NCBI GenBank assembly: GCA_028829895.1 | Contig: CM054182.1 | Coordinates: 5,623,001 to 5,687,000 of the forward strand | Origin: Sinotaia quadrata | Taxonomy: Eukaryota; Mollusca; Gastropoda; Architaenioglossa; Viviparidae | Length of the DNA stretch: 64,000 nucleotides | Direction: 5' to 3' | Shown here: positions 1 to 11,472 of the stretch, in pieces | Numbering within the stretch: the first letter of the stretch is position 1 | How the letters are laid out: every line of letters begins with the position of its first letter | The notes under the pieces: model-generated | What the model was told of the DNA's origin: nothing | What the model saw: the letters and a program-made list of their open reading frames with translations, nothing else | Databases searched by the model: none | Program-made: the position numbers and the translations under genes

Positions 1-8
1 AAAAAAAA

Positions 9-230
9 ATGTAAAGAAGTGGAGTTATAGAAGTTTTGCATGTAAAGAAGTGGAGTTATAGAAGTTTTACATGTAAAGAAGTGGAGTTATAGAAGTTTTG
101 CATGTAAAGAAGTGGAGTTATAGAAGTGTTGCATGTAAAGAAGTGGAGTTATAGAAGTTTTGCATGTAAAGAAGTGGAGTTATAGAAGTTTTGCATGTAA
201 AGAAGTGGAGTTATAGAAGTTTTGCATGTA
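9..230. repeat. 31-bp minisatellite, 7 copies
   Basis: Unit ATGTAAAGAAGTGGAGTTAT plus AGAAGTTTTGC, starting at 9, 40, 71, 102, 133, 164 and 195, nearly identical. Confidence 0.95.
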
Positions 231-559
231 TTAAATAATTAGTTAAATCAAAACCCTCTTAAATTAGATAAATTTATGAAACTCCCTCCTCAAGACAGTC
301 GAATTGTGATTTTTTTTTTTTTGTTTCCACCCACCACCACCCCAATTCAAATACGAAATATTGATCATTTTAATCGCGTTACTTTCGCTGCGATTAGGCT
401 GGAATGCACAGGGTGCGTTTATTGCTATGTTAGAGCTGGACTACTTTTAAAGTCGGAGCAATATCCACTCAGCATTAAGTCCTAATAAGTCTCACGTCAA
501 AACATTTTTTTTTTTTAAACTAAACGACACACTGGAAGGAAGGGGGGAAAAAATTATAC

Positions 560-790
560 TGCCTTAGGAGAGTGGTTGAAGCGGCTTACTAGTCGCCCAG
601 CGCTGTTGGAGGCTGTGGCGGGCAGCCATGTTGACAGAGCGGCTTTGATGCCCAAGCTCAAAGGCCCGCGCCATCTTGCAGGCTCTGGCTGCCCGCTCAC
701 ACTGCGGCTTGGGCTCTTTGATGTCACCGCCACTCGCCCTTTACCCCCCAAAAATGCTCGCTTTGATGCTCGGCTGAGCCCCAGCTAATA
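560..790. other. GC-rich fold-back region
   Basis: A GC-rich island in AT-rich DNA. GCGGGCAGCC (about 618) and GGCTGCCCGC (about 687) are perfect inverted repeats, as are GCCCAAGC and GCTTGGGC. TTTGATG recurs three times. Frames open on both strands look accidental. Could be a promoter or a mobile-element piece. Confidence 0.4.
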
Positions 791-971
791 TCGTGCAACC
801 GGCCAAGCCCGAGAGAGTTCAGACTGCAAAACTCTACTGTCGCCTTGCAGCTATAGTTAGCGAAACCAGTCATAATTCAGAAAAGAAAGAGCCACGAGCA
901 GAAGTGGTGGCAGAAATTCTCTTTGCTATTTAAGAAGTTTTTAGTTACTATTAAACCATCCTTTTCTAGGT

Positions 972-1153
972 CAGTGCTTCTCAACCTTTTTTGCTTGCTC
1001 GTGACCCAACTTTCTAATTATATTTGCATAGGCTACCCAACATGTGTCAAGACATGATCTGTTTTAAATTAAAAAAATGAAACAAATTGTCTAGTCACAT
1101 GACGCGACCTATCAAAGTTCTCAGCAATCCAACTTGGGTTGGGAACCTCAGGG
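972..1153. mobile_element. hAT-type MITE (182 bp)
   Basis: It begins CAGTGCTTCTCAACC and ends GGTTGGGAACCTCAGGG, imperfect inverted ends of the kind known from hAT (Charlie-like) elements. CTAGGT lies directly on both sides (966-971 and 1154-1159), fitting a decayed 8-bp target-site duplication. No coding capacity. Confidence 0.7.
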
Positions 1154-1174
1154 CTAGGTAGTCTCAGTCAAAAG

Positions 1175-1610
1175 GTCCAAACGGAAAACTAAAATTCAGG
1201 ATCCAAATGAAAAATAGAGGATCGAAAAAATAAACTCCAAGATCCAAATAGAAAATAGGAGACAAAGAAAAAATAAATACAGGATTCAAATGAAAGCAGA
1301 GGGTCCAGCGAAAATGGAAGAGTCATTAAAATTAAAAGCTCATTGTCAACAATATCCATGAAATAAACCATGGGGTTGAAATAAACATACAAAAATGCCA
1401 GTGAAAACTTAGCGATTCCAAATGCAAACTAGAAAGTCCCACTGAACTAAGGGAGTCCAAATGAAAAGAAATAATCTAAATAGACAAAAAAAATATCCGT
1501 TTAAAAATAGAGGGGTCCAAGTGCAAATGAAGAAAGAAGTCATGAGAGTTATAAATTTGAAGGATCCAAATTAAAGCGGAAGTTCTAAATGAAACAAATA
1601 GAGTTTAAAT
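1175..1610. repeat. Degenerate short tandem repeat
   Basis: Variants of GGATCCAAATGAAAAATAGAG recur every 25-30 bp with strong decay. Confidence 0.6.
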
Positions 1611-2014
1611 ATTTATTAATCGTTTCAACAAAACCATATTACTATTCATGAAAAAACAAAAGTAATATGCAATATAGAAAAGCTTGTATTGTACAATGTA
1701 CAGTAATACAGAACCGAACATCGCCGTGTAAATCAATACACATGCATCAATATAAATATCTTACATACTTTTGGTCTTCTTAACATAGCAAATGTGGAAT
1801 GATAGTAAGTCACCATCTTTCAAGGGCAGCAGTTTTCATGTGCTTAACACTGAGAGTCAAATTACTTGTCTATTGCTTGTCATTTTTCTCAAACGTAATT
1901 TATTGCTCTTTTCTGGCCGGCAGCATATGGTACAGTGCAAGAATTTAAAAAATTAGACCAAGGTTCGAATTTCAATGGTACGTCTTTCCACTGGCCTGCA
2001 TGCACAGTGCTGGT
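1611..2014. other. Intergenic, nothing recognised
   Basis: AT-rich sequence without open frames, RNA or repeats that I can support. Confidence 0.5.
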
Positions 2015-2345
2015 TGATGTTTTGTTTATTCGTCATGCTAATATGTACAGTGCTGGTTGATGTTTTGTTTATTCGTCATGCTAATATGCACAGTGCTGGT
2101 TGATGTTTTGTTTATTCGTCATGCTAATACGCACTGTTTAAGCAAAATGATGTTTTGTTTATTCGTCATGCTAATACGCACTGTTTAAGCAAAATGATGT
2201 TTTGTTTATTCGTCATGCTAATACGCACTGTTTAAGCAAAATGATGTTTTGTTTATTCGTCATGCTAATACGCACTGTTTAAGCAAAATGATGTTTTGTT
2301 TATTCGTCATGCTAATATGCACTGTTTGAGCAAAATGATGTCTTA
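2015..2345. repeat. 43/47-bp minisatellite
   Basis: Two 43-bp units (start 2015, 2058) then four 47-bp units from 2101 and a partial copy from 2289, sharing TGATGTTTTGTTTATTCGTC. The two unit types differ in the tail (ACAGTGCTGGT versus ACTGTTTAAGCAAAA). Confidence 0.9.
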
Positions 2346-2844
2346 CGCATTAGAAATCTTAACTAAAAGCAGGACTGTTGTATATCGTTCCACAATCACT
2401 CTCACAAATCTATACAGAGAAAAGCGTCATCATCAAAATGAAAAGATAGGCTGTTTGAGAGAAGTGAATTGTGGTGATGTTCATGACCCATTTTTCATGT
2501 TCTCTGCTCACCATGACTTTTCATATTTTCACATGTGTAAAATAAATTCTTCTCATGTCCTCTGCTCACCATGTAGATTTTTCTGTAGTGTATTTCCTGG
2601 ATGACCATAATCACACAAGCGAACACACATCTCAATTTTTGATTATTATTATTATTTCCAAAAAATTCGGGCATATTAATTGTGCGCATGGAGATTACGC
2701 CAGCCAACTCTGGCTGATTATAATCTTCGTGCCAACAATTTTTTCATGATTGTATTCATTGACATTATTACTTTTGTATTGAGACTCCCTGTCTAGAGTA
2801 TGCTTATATGAAAATGTTATAAACTTCGCCCGCTGCAAAACTAC

Positions 2845-3200
2845 TGCATTATGACATTTGCGAGAAATTATTATAAACTTCGTCTATTGTTAAAAATAAC
2901 AGCATTTTCCTGTGCGAGAGTTTGTTGCACATTTCGTCTATGACAAAGCAACAGCATTTTAGCGTGCGAAAGAATGTTGCACACTTAAGTCTATGACAAA
3001 ACAACAGCATTTTCGCGTGCGAAAGAATGTTGCACATTTCGTCTACGACAAAGCAACAGCATTTTCGCGTGCGAAAGAATGTTGCACATTTCGTCTATGA
3101 CAAAGCAACAGCATTTTAGCGTGCGAAAGAATGTTGCACACTTAAGTCTATGACAAAGCAACAGCATTTTAGCGTGCGAAAGAGTGTTGTGAATTTCGTC
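2845..3200. repeat. 52-54-bp minisatellite
   Basis: Units with CGTGCGAAAGAATGTTGCAC, then GTCTATGACAAAGCAACAGC. About six copies, degenerate at the left. Minus-strand frames through it are products of the repeat. Confidence 0.9.
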
Positions 3201-4049
3201 TGTTGGAATAACCGCAATGTCGTGTGCCGGAATGAATGAAGATGAGAAAATATTTTTGCAGGAGGGACTTGAAACGACTCTTCTCACAATACTGAGTCAT
3301 CTATCGAACAGAATTTAACTCGTTATCGTGGTTATCGATCGCTGTTGATCAGTAATGTCGCCTTTGACTACATGCAGTGGACCCGCTTCCTCTGTAACAG
3401 CATGATATAACAAGAGAGCTGAATTGTCTTCAAACACTAGTTTGTAAAATCTGTCAGGCCCCAAAGAAGTTTGGCGTCGAAAATACATGTCACTTAGAAA
3501 GACCACCTGCTTATATTCCCAATACAAGTAATGATGAGATGTGTTGTAGTCTATATAAATTTGTTGTTTCATGAAGCACCACTTCTTTTCTTCGTCACAG
3601 GTATTATTATTACTAAGGTGCTGCGTAATGAACAAGACACACATGATTTGCTGTTATGTTTAGTTCAGCGAAGTATGTGTATGAAAGAGTGACTTTGAGA
3701 TTGTATCAACATCGGATGTTTCAAATTGTGATTAAATAATGCGTCTAACTTCTTAAGAAATGTATTACATAATAGTCGTCCTGTACCCAAAACAACACCA
3801 CAGCTTTTGTGTAAGTAAGCTTTTTCAAAAATTAAAACTGTCAGCAATACACTGATAAACTGTAGTTGTTTATTTTTCGTGTAGTACTCCTTTTCTTGCA
3901 TTTATTAGAGATTGGGTTTTTCTCTTTCTTATTCTTGAAACATCTCCATTTGAGTGTGTGTGGTGGGCGGTTTAACAGATTATCCTACTCAAACTCTAAT
4001 CTTGCCTGACTGATATAATGATTGAATGGTGTATTACCTGACTTACACA
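3201..4049. other. Intergenic, nothing recognised
   Basis: Two minus-strand frames of 78 and 109 codons (3315-3901) lack recognisable domains and splice context; I see no gene. Confidence 0.45.
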
Positions 4050-4650
4050 ATGACTGGTTGAAGATCGCCTAATTAATATAATGACTGGTTGAAGATTGCC
4101 TTATTAATATAATGACTGGTTGAAGATTGCCTAATTAATATAATGACTGGTTGAAGATTGCCTAATTAATATAATGACTGGTTGAAGATTGCCTTATTAA
4201 TATAATGACTGGTTGAAGATTGCCTTATTAATATAATGACTGGTTGAAGATTGCCTAATTAATATAATGACTGGTTAAAGATTACCTATTAATATAAAGA
4301 CTGGTTGAAGATTGCCTAATTAATATAATGACTGGTTGAAGTGTTGAAGGACTGGTATACTTTTTCGTTGATGTATTGTCTGATTGTAATAATTGGTATA
4401 TTGCCCAACTAATATAATGTTTGCTAGTGTATTCCCTGACTGATGTAATGATTGGTTGATGCTTTATCTGATTAATATAATGATTAAATGATGTATTACC
4501 AGATTAATGTACTGTCTGACTAATGGGATGATTGATTGATGCATTGCCTGGATGATGAATTGATTGACTGATCTTGAAGTATTGCATGACTAGTCAAGTT
4601 GTGAATTACCTTACTGATGTATTGCATGACTGAATGACTGGTGAATTGTA
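4050..4650. repeat. 31-bp minisatellite with degenerate tail
   Basis: Unit ATGACTGGTTGAAGATTGCC plus TAATTAATATA, about ten copies to 4342. Decayed GATTGATG-type units follow to about 4650. Confidence 0.9.
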
Positions 4651-5206
4651 TCACTTAAGTATTGTAGGACTTTTTACTACACATACAAAGTAATTTACAT
4701 AATAATGCACTTTAATATTTTTTCATTTCTTGCTAATTATTTCTGCTATTTTGTACATTATGTAGTAACCTTCATGTTACATAAATGTCAGTTTTCAGAA
4801 TATGTTGCTTAAAGTAAAATATTTTCAAAGTACAGTTTTATAGCCAGATAAGGAGAATAATATAACAATTAAAAAAATTGAAAAGATAGAGGGAAGGCAG
4901 AATAAAAAGGAGATGGAGGCAATGTTCCCTCTAAGGTGTGTGGCTGCACAGCTCATTAGAAAGAGCTGCACAGTAGTTTGAAAATTCAGTGAACAAGTTT
5001 TTTGTAACAAGCTCAAACTGCCAGTTCCGTGCACATAGGAATAAGACACACAGAGGGAAAAGTTCCGTGCACACAGGGAAAATATTAGAGGAAACTTTGA
5101 GTGGAGGAGAGGGGAGAAATAAATGAATGAAAGAAGGGAATGAAAAGAAGAAGTGATAGATTGATAATAAGGGAAAAGAGAGAATATTATATTGGGGAGA
5201 TGGAGA

Positions 5207-5241
<35 letters not shown>

Positions 5242-5606
5242 ATAGAAATAAAATATGGTTTCACCTCTTTGGAGAAGGCACTACAAAAATAAGAGCTATC
5301 CCACACAGTGTAATGCAAATCACCATAATCCCAAATACAGTATTTACCACGGCATAAATCTAATAATCAGAATGAGAAATATAATATGAGTGAAACACAA
5401 AGTGTCTGCTATGCACAGAGGTCACACCTATAATTTAGCTAAGGTCTGCGTGCATGCCCTTTACTTTTAATGGAAAATTTACTTAGCTTTAGGGCTACTT
5501 GCAAGCTCCCTTTATGGGATAGCGTGGTGTTATATAGCCTATCTTGATTCTATGACACATATACAACAGAAAAAGTCCGATCAAAATCTGTCCAGTACTT
5601 TTTCAT
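4651..5606. other. Intergenic with GA microsatellite
   Basis: A (GA)n tract lies at 5209-5239. No gene or RNA seen in the rest. Confidence 0.5.
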
Positions 5607-5709
5607 TTTTACCTATACAAACCTACAACCAAAACATTTTTATTATATAAAGATTTTTAAAATATTTGTATGACTGTTGATCGTGGTAATGTAGTGGCAG
5701 AGGGTTGAG
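5607..5709. repeat. 100-bp dispersed repeat, copy A
   Basis: Runs from TTTTACCTATACAAACC to GTGGCAGAGGGTTGA. One mismatch is visible against 8674-8775, same orientation, about 3 kb away. Confidence 0.85.
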
Positions 5710-8673
5710 ATAGGTTATCAGTTTAAAAATCACACCTTCAGGATTTTTTTTTGTTGTTGGGGGGGGGGGGTTATTGCAACGTTTAATTTGATGACAAATA
5801 AACAATTTCCAGTGGTGGGTGGGAAGGAACTGTTGTACTGGGATAAATATTCAAATAATTTAAGTGGCCCTGATGAGATGCGCACTTTACAAGAAGTAAA
5901 AGGAGCAAATATTTAAACAGTGCGCTATAAAGTGATGCTTGCACGTATCATGTTTACATGGCATGAGTGGGTGGGTGGGGAGGCAGACTAACACTTTGAG
6001 GTGACACATCAGAGAGCAAAGGAGAGAAATTGCATGCGCAGAAATATTTGCTCTTCGCAGTTTGTGATTGTCCTTCCTGTATTGCCTCTTGTTACAATCA
6101 GGCCCGCCCGCCAGTAGCAACAAAAAAAAAAGCAGCAGCGGCAAGCCTAGACAACCCCCCTCCAACCGTGTTCGAGTCACGTGGTCGGAATGCAGAATCC
6201 TCGTAACTGCGGACGCACAAACTGCACACATGTACGGATTGCTAATGCACGACATATGTTGATTTCTATGCACCGGGTGACCCCCATTGAAGCTACCCCG
6301 GCACATGATTAAGTGTTCAACCGGCCGAATAAACATACACTGACCTTCTAGTTGAGAAGTCGATTACCACAAATTTGTTACTTTAAAAAAATGCACACGC
6401 TGGAATCGAAGACACTGGTAACTGTTGTTGCAAGACTGGCTCGTTGAGATGTCAGTGAGTTAGCGGATACAGGCGACCGAAAGCGATCGGTTAAACAGTT
6501 TTCGGTTTTTTTTTTTTTTAGTTGTTAAATTAATATTTAGTAGGCCTAGTAGCGTTTGACGACATCAGCGCGCCTGTTGATGTAGTGACTCGGACTTGGC
6601 CTCTTGTGCTGAGAATTTGGGGAGGGGTGAGAGAGAACAGTTCGAAGGGACATTAATCATTTAAAATGAAATACTTTCTGACCAGCACACTGAAAAGTCT
6701 TCCTTCGCTGGTCATTATCAAGAGGATGTTTGTTAAAACTTTACACGTCAAAATCTGCTTGTTTAAAGAGATCTTTGCAGCTTCATCCCATTCTCTCTTA
6801 TCTGGAAATCTGTGAGTGAGATACAGGATAAAGAAAGCACCGCTTTATTTTGAGCACATCATTAGCTTTTAGCATGTTTACATGAATAAATAATAAAGGC
6901 ATTTACACATTTAAAAAAAATATTTGAGGTCTTTTTCTTTTCCCCTCTTCGGATTCTGAGCGTCATGTATCACTTCCCTCGCATAACTCAGTCTGTCACG
7001 TGGGCTGAGTCCACGTTACCGTTCGCGAGAATTGAAGTATTCAAAGCCTCAGACCGTGTAGCTTATGTCACAAACATTTTGACTTTTTAGGAAAATGTTC
7101 GAGGCTATTCCAGGTTCTACAATACTCGTAAATAGTTATTTTGTAAGAAATCCAAATCTCGTTTCGAAAACTACAAATTTATCATATTATTTATATCTTT
7201 TATTCACAAACATATAAATTAGATCAGACATCCTAAGACTGGAGGCTCCCTTTAATTACTAAAGACGTGTGTCTAGATGGAAATTGTTTCATTCTGTAAT
7301 TGTGCGAGTATCTGAGTCTGACATTAAAACTGCATACTTTAAATGAAATGATTTATAATTTATTGGTTAATGATAAGACTCCCAGTCGATGTCAACAGAT
7401 TTCTATATCGAGTCTGTCGAAAACCAAATGCTCATGTACATTTTCTCATGCAACATGTCGGACAACTCGATCAAGAGTTACCCCCCCCCCCAAACCACAA
7501 AATCACAAGTTACACAAATCATTCGCTCTTTATTGTTATGATCATTTAATTTCTTTGTAGCAGATTTATGTACAAGTAAACTACAATATCAGAATTATAT
7601 TTACAAGTGGTAGAATATGGAAAAACTCCCTGGCCTTTCAATCAGTCGTCGTCATAGCAACAAGACCAAAGCACCTGGGAAGCCGAAGAACGCAGTCAGT
7701 ATCGGAATCTAAAAAGGATGTAGATCTCAAATTCGCACGCCATTTTCATCCTTCTGACATTGAAAGGGGCAGCTAACTCTCTATACGTATTGTATACATG
7801 TCACTAAGACGACTACTGGAAATAAACACCGATACAGTAACGGTGCAAATGTGTCGCCCATGTGCTTAGAGATTGAATCGTTGAAAGCCAAGTGAGGGAT
7901 GGGTTTTGTGTATGTGTTTGTGTGTGTGACGTTAGTCAAGTGATGGCCGCTTTAGAAATATGAGTATATATATATATTTGGTGTTAATATAAGTTAAGAT
8001 TAAACATATAGTTGTTTTATTTTGTAAATTTGATGAATATCTAGTTGTTGGGTTTTTTTGTGTTTTTGTTTGTTTTTTTATTTTTATTTTTATTTTTTTG
8101 GTGGAGGGAGAGGAGATCTGCTTGGATGGAAAAAGTGATCAAACTACAAACCACTTTGTGTTTATATTTGTTAAAATATCTTGGTATTGGATAATTTAAA
8201 ACCCTTCACCATCTGCAGAAGATTTGATAAGATCACTGGCAACTGTACCGTCAACTAAAAAGATACGATAGTTAAATCAAAGCTTCTTACTTAGCCATAA
8301 TGATTGAAATGTGACCTCACCTGGTTGACTGGACGTATAAGCCTATGATGATAACATTTTTTTTTAAATTAAAAAAAACGCAACTGATTGTTCATACCAA
8401 AGACAATGTCCGTCAGTGGTAGGTAATATGATGCCTTTGGTTCAGCATCTTAACCAAAACCCCATGCGCAAGGACTCAATAATACTAACAATAAAAACTG
8501 TCTCACATATCTCTCGTTCCTTCTGTTTTTACAGTTCTCTTCTTCTGATTGCAAATAAGTAAAAATAAATAACTCTAGTTTCGCGAATTAGCATTATTGG
8601 TAATATGTCCGCCCGGCTTCTACCCGAGAAATAAAATTAAAATTAGACTGAACAAGCTCCTAAACATGGGACA
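5710..8673. other. Intergenic, no supported gene
   Basis: The segment 6050-6330 is GC-richer and holds a 149-codon minus-strand frame (5887-6336) that is Cys/Leu-rich with no recognised domain; probably chance. Poly-T and T-rich runs near 6508 and 8050-8100. Confidence 0.45.
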
Positions 8674-8775
8674 TTTTACCTATACAAACCTACAACCAAA
8701 ACATTTTTATTATATAAAGATTTTTAAAATATTTGTATGAATGTTGATCGTGGTAATGTAGTGGCAGAGGGTTGA
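8674..8775. repeat. 100-bp dispersed repeat, copy B
   Basis: Almost identical to 5607-5709; sequence outside the block is unrelated. Confidence 0.85.
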
Positions 8776-8805
8776 TCAACAATCTCTAGAAATGTGAGGC
8801 ACCAA

Positions 8806-9135
8806 GTGATCCATTACACGCACCACCCCCCCAAAAAAAATCAGTGGATTTAAAAGTCATTAACTCACCCCTAAAATTTAACGGAGTTTTAAAAAGTCAT
8901 TACACGCACAAAAATCAATGGATAAAAAAAAGAGTTTATGAACACACAAACAAAAAAGTCATTACATGCACAAACAAAAATCAATGGATAAAAAAAAGTC
9001 TTTACAAAAACAAAAATCAATGGATAAAAAAAGAGTTTATGAACACACAAACAAAAAAAGTCATTACATGGTCAAACAAAAATCAATGGATAAAAAAGTC
9101 TTTACAAAAACAAAAATCAATGGATAAAAAAATCT
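8806..9135. repeat. AATGGATAAAAAAGTC minisatellite, copy A
   Basis: A leader (GTGATCCATTACACGCACC, then CCCCTAAAATTTAACGGAG) is followed by imperfect tandem units of ACAAAAATCAATGGATAAAA. The same leader and units recur at 10846-11465. Confidence 0.85.
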
Positions 9136-9617
9136 GACGTTGTCAGCTTCCGGCCTGGGCTGATTTCCTTGTCTGGCGCAAGGTGCGCCTCTTGAGGGAG
9201 GTTCCTTAAGTGGATGTACAGGGTGCAGTAGAGCAATGTTGATAGAAAAGTTGAAGATGGTGATAGCTGATGAGAGTGGAGCTAAGTCCACTCGGCTGCT
9301 TGTTGTACTTTTGCGTCATTACACCGAAAGTGAGCGTATTTCGTTTACCAGGCTTGGTACCAGGGCCGGTCCCAGGTCTGTCAACGTTATTTTTTGTTGC
9401 GCACCAAGACTTTACTAAAATGCTTTTTAAAAAATATTTCGGAATACAGTAACTTAAATAAAAATAAAACCAATCCGCAACGAACAAACTATACCAGTAT
9501 ATGCATTAGGTTATATTTACTGATTTGTTACTGTTTAAATGAATGTGCCAATGATCATCACATCACATTCGTATTTATTTTTCTAATAAAAATGTTAATA
9601 CCTACTGCATTACTCGA
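9136..9617. other. Intergenic, nothing recognised
   Basis: Short overlapping frames on both strands at 9206-9490; none looks coding. Confidence 0.4.
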
Positions 9618-9690
9618 GGGGATGTAGCTCACATGGTAGAGCGCTCGCTTAGCATGCGAGAGGTACGGGGATCGATACCCCGCATCTCCA
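9618..9690 (+). tRNA. tRNA-Ala (anticodon AGC)
   Basis: A full 73-nt cloverleaf can be folded by eye. The acceptor stem GGGGATG pairs with CATCTCC (one G-T pair) with discriminator A. The D arm is GCTC...GAGC. The anticodon stem CTCGC/GCGAG encloses TTAGCAT, with AGC as anticodon. The T stem CGGGG/CCCCG encloses ATCGATA. There is no intron and no encoded CCA. T-rich runs (TTTTGTTTT) begin 3-4 nt downstream and suit RNA polymerase III termination. The T loop has ATCGATA rather than TTCRANY, a variant found in animal tRNA-Ala. Confidence 0.96.
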
Positions 9691-9699
9691 GTATTTTGT

Positions 9700-10845
9700 T
9701 TTATAAAGTTCTCAGTGTTAATTATTTCAAATGTTCATTTCTGTATTTTTTGTCTGTGAATGTATTGCTTGGATATTTTAACTTTAATTATAACATTAGG
9801 AAGATAAATTTTAAAGAAAATATTCTGAGTTTGAATTTAAAGGATTGAGCATCAAATCAAATCTTTCAATTTAACTGAAATAAACTACTTTGAAAAAAAA
9901 TGAAGCGTGTATTTACTGTATTCAGAATTTCTTTTAAAAAAATCTTTATTCAAGTTTATGTACTACCACCCATAAAATAATATCTAAAATTAAAAGTTGT
10001 AAGCCGAGTGATTTGACTGTATAGGACGTGGATTTAAATTTAAAATTAATTCATTGAAACATATCCGTAACACATTTTTTTTTATAGTTTTGGCTGAATA
10101 CATATATTTTTAAATCCCTTTGACATCACTGGGTCTCAGCTACTAACAATATTTGATTGAAACGACCTTAAAAGTTCAGCAAATTTGGTAAGCAGTTGTT
10201 GCAGGTCTGACACAACAGTGCTTAATTTATGAACACAATAGTTTCCAACAAACCTAAAAGTACATAGTTATATTAATTAAACCTGGGAAATAAATAAGGA
10301 AGGGAGAGAATTAGTGTATATGCAATATTTGTGTATTTCTTTATATATATCATTTCCTGCAGTAACATTAATTAGCAGCTCTTTTAAAAGAATCTCTATT
10401 TAAATGTTGATTCAATTTATTGGCACGCTTTGCGATATTATTAAACAGTTAATAACATATTGTATAAATTCACACACACACCATTCCATTTAACTCTCAT
10501 TACAAGCTAAATGTTTATGGCAGGTTTTGTCTAGTAATTAAGAAAATTAAAAATATACACAATACACTTTTGTGTGTGTGTGTGTTTTGAAGCGATATTG
10601 AGAACTATATTGACGATCAGATATAGTTACAAAGGATTTTTATTCTTATTTCTTCTTTTTATTTCTTATTCAGAAATCAAGAATCGTTTACATATACCCC
10701 CCGCTCCAGTTTTACGAGACATGAATTTGCTAACAACCTTTATCATTGAATACATTAATTATTTTAATTCTCAGTGATTTCCTTGCCTTTGATGATCATT
10801 CTCAGAAATTTCCATCTACACTAACTGAACGTTCCAGAAAGAAAT
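9700..10845. other. Intergenic AT-rich DNA
   Basis: No supported gene, RNA or tandem repeat apart from a short TG run at 10571-10585. Confidence 0.5.
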
Positions 10846-11369
10846 GTGATCCATTACAGGCACCCACCAAAAAATTCAGTGGATTTAAAAGTCATTAACT
10901 CACCCCTAAAATTTAACGGAGTTTTAAAAAGTCATTACACGCACAAAAATCAATGGATAAAAAAAAGAGTTTATGAACACACAAACAAATGAGTGGATTA
11001 AAAAGTCATTACATGCACAAACAAAAATCAATGGATAAAAAAGTCTTTACAAAAAATCAATGGATAAAAAAGTCTTTACAAAAACAAAAATCAATGGATA
11101 AAGAAGCCATTAACGCACACACAAAAATCATATGAATGAAAAAGATATTAAACGAAGCACAAAAATAAATGGATAAAAAACTTTATAAAGACACAAAAAT
11201 CAATGGATAAAATGTCATTACACGCACACAAGAATGAATGGATAAAAAAAGACTTTATAAAGACACACAAAAATCAATGGATAAAAAAAGACTTTATAAA
11301 GACACACAAAAATCAATAGATTAAAAACGTCATTAGAAGCACACAAGAGAATCAGTGGATGAAAACGTC

Positions 11370-11401
<32 letters not shown>

Positions 11402-11465
11402 AATAAGCACATATCAGTAGATAAAAACAAACACACAAAAATTAATGGATAAAAAATTAATATGT
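10846..11465. repeat. AATGGATAAAAAAGTC minisatellite, copy B
   Basis: Longer version of 8806-9135 with the same leader, about 15 degenerate units and a CA run near 11374-11402. It ends just before the LTR-like segment. Confidence 0.85.
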
Positions 11466-11472
11466 GCACATT

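Noticed and set aside
2845..4342. CRISPR-like direct repeats
   Set aside because: The units are contiguous or nearly so, without unique spacers, and the genome is eukaryotic; these are minisatellites.
6165..6185. tRNA-derived SINE promoter
   Set aside because: GTTCGAGTC fits a B box, but no convincing A box or tRNA-like fold lies upstream.
5887..6336. 149-codon minus-strand frame as a gene
   Set aside because: No domain, splice context or codon pattern recognised; it lies in a GC-richer patch where stops are rarer.
6440..6520. Small hairpin with T run as a Pol III terminator
   Set aside because: ACCGA/TCGGT is too short to support, and no RNA gene precedes it.
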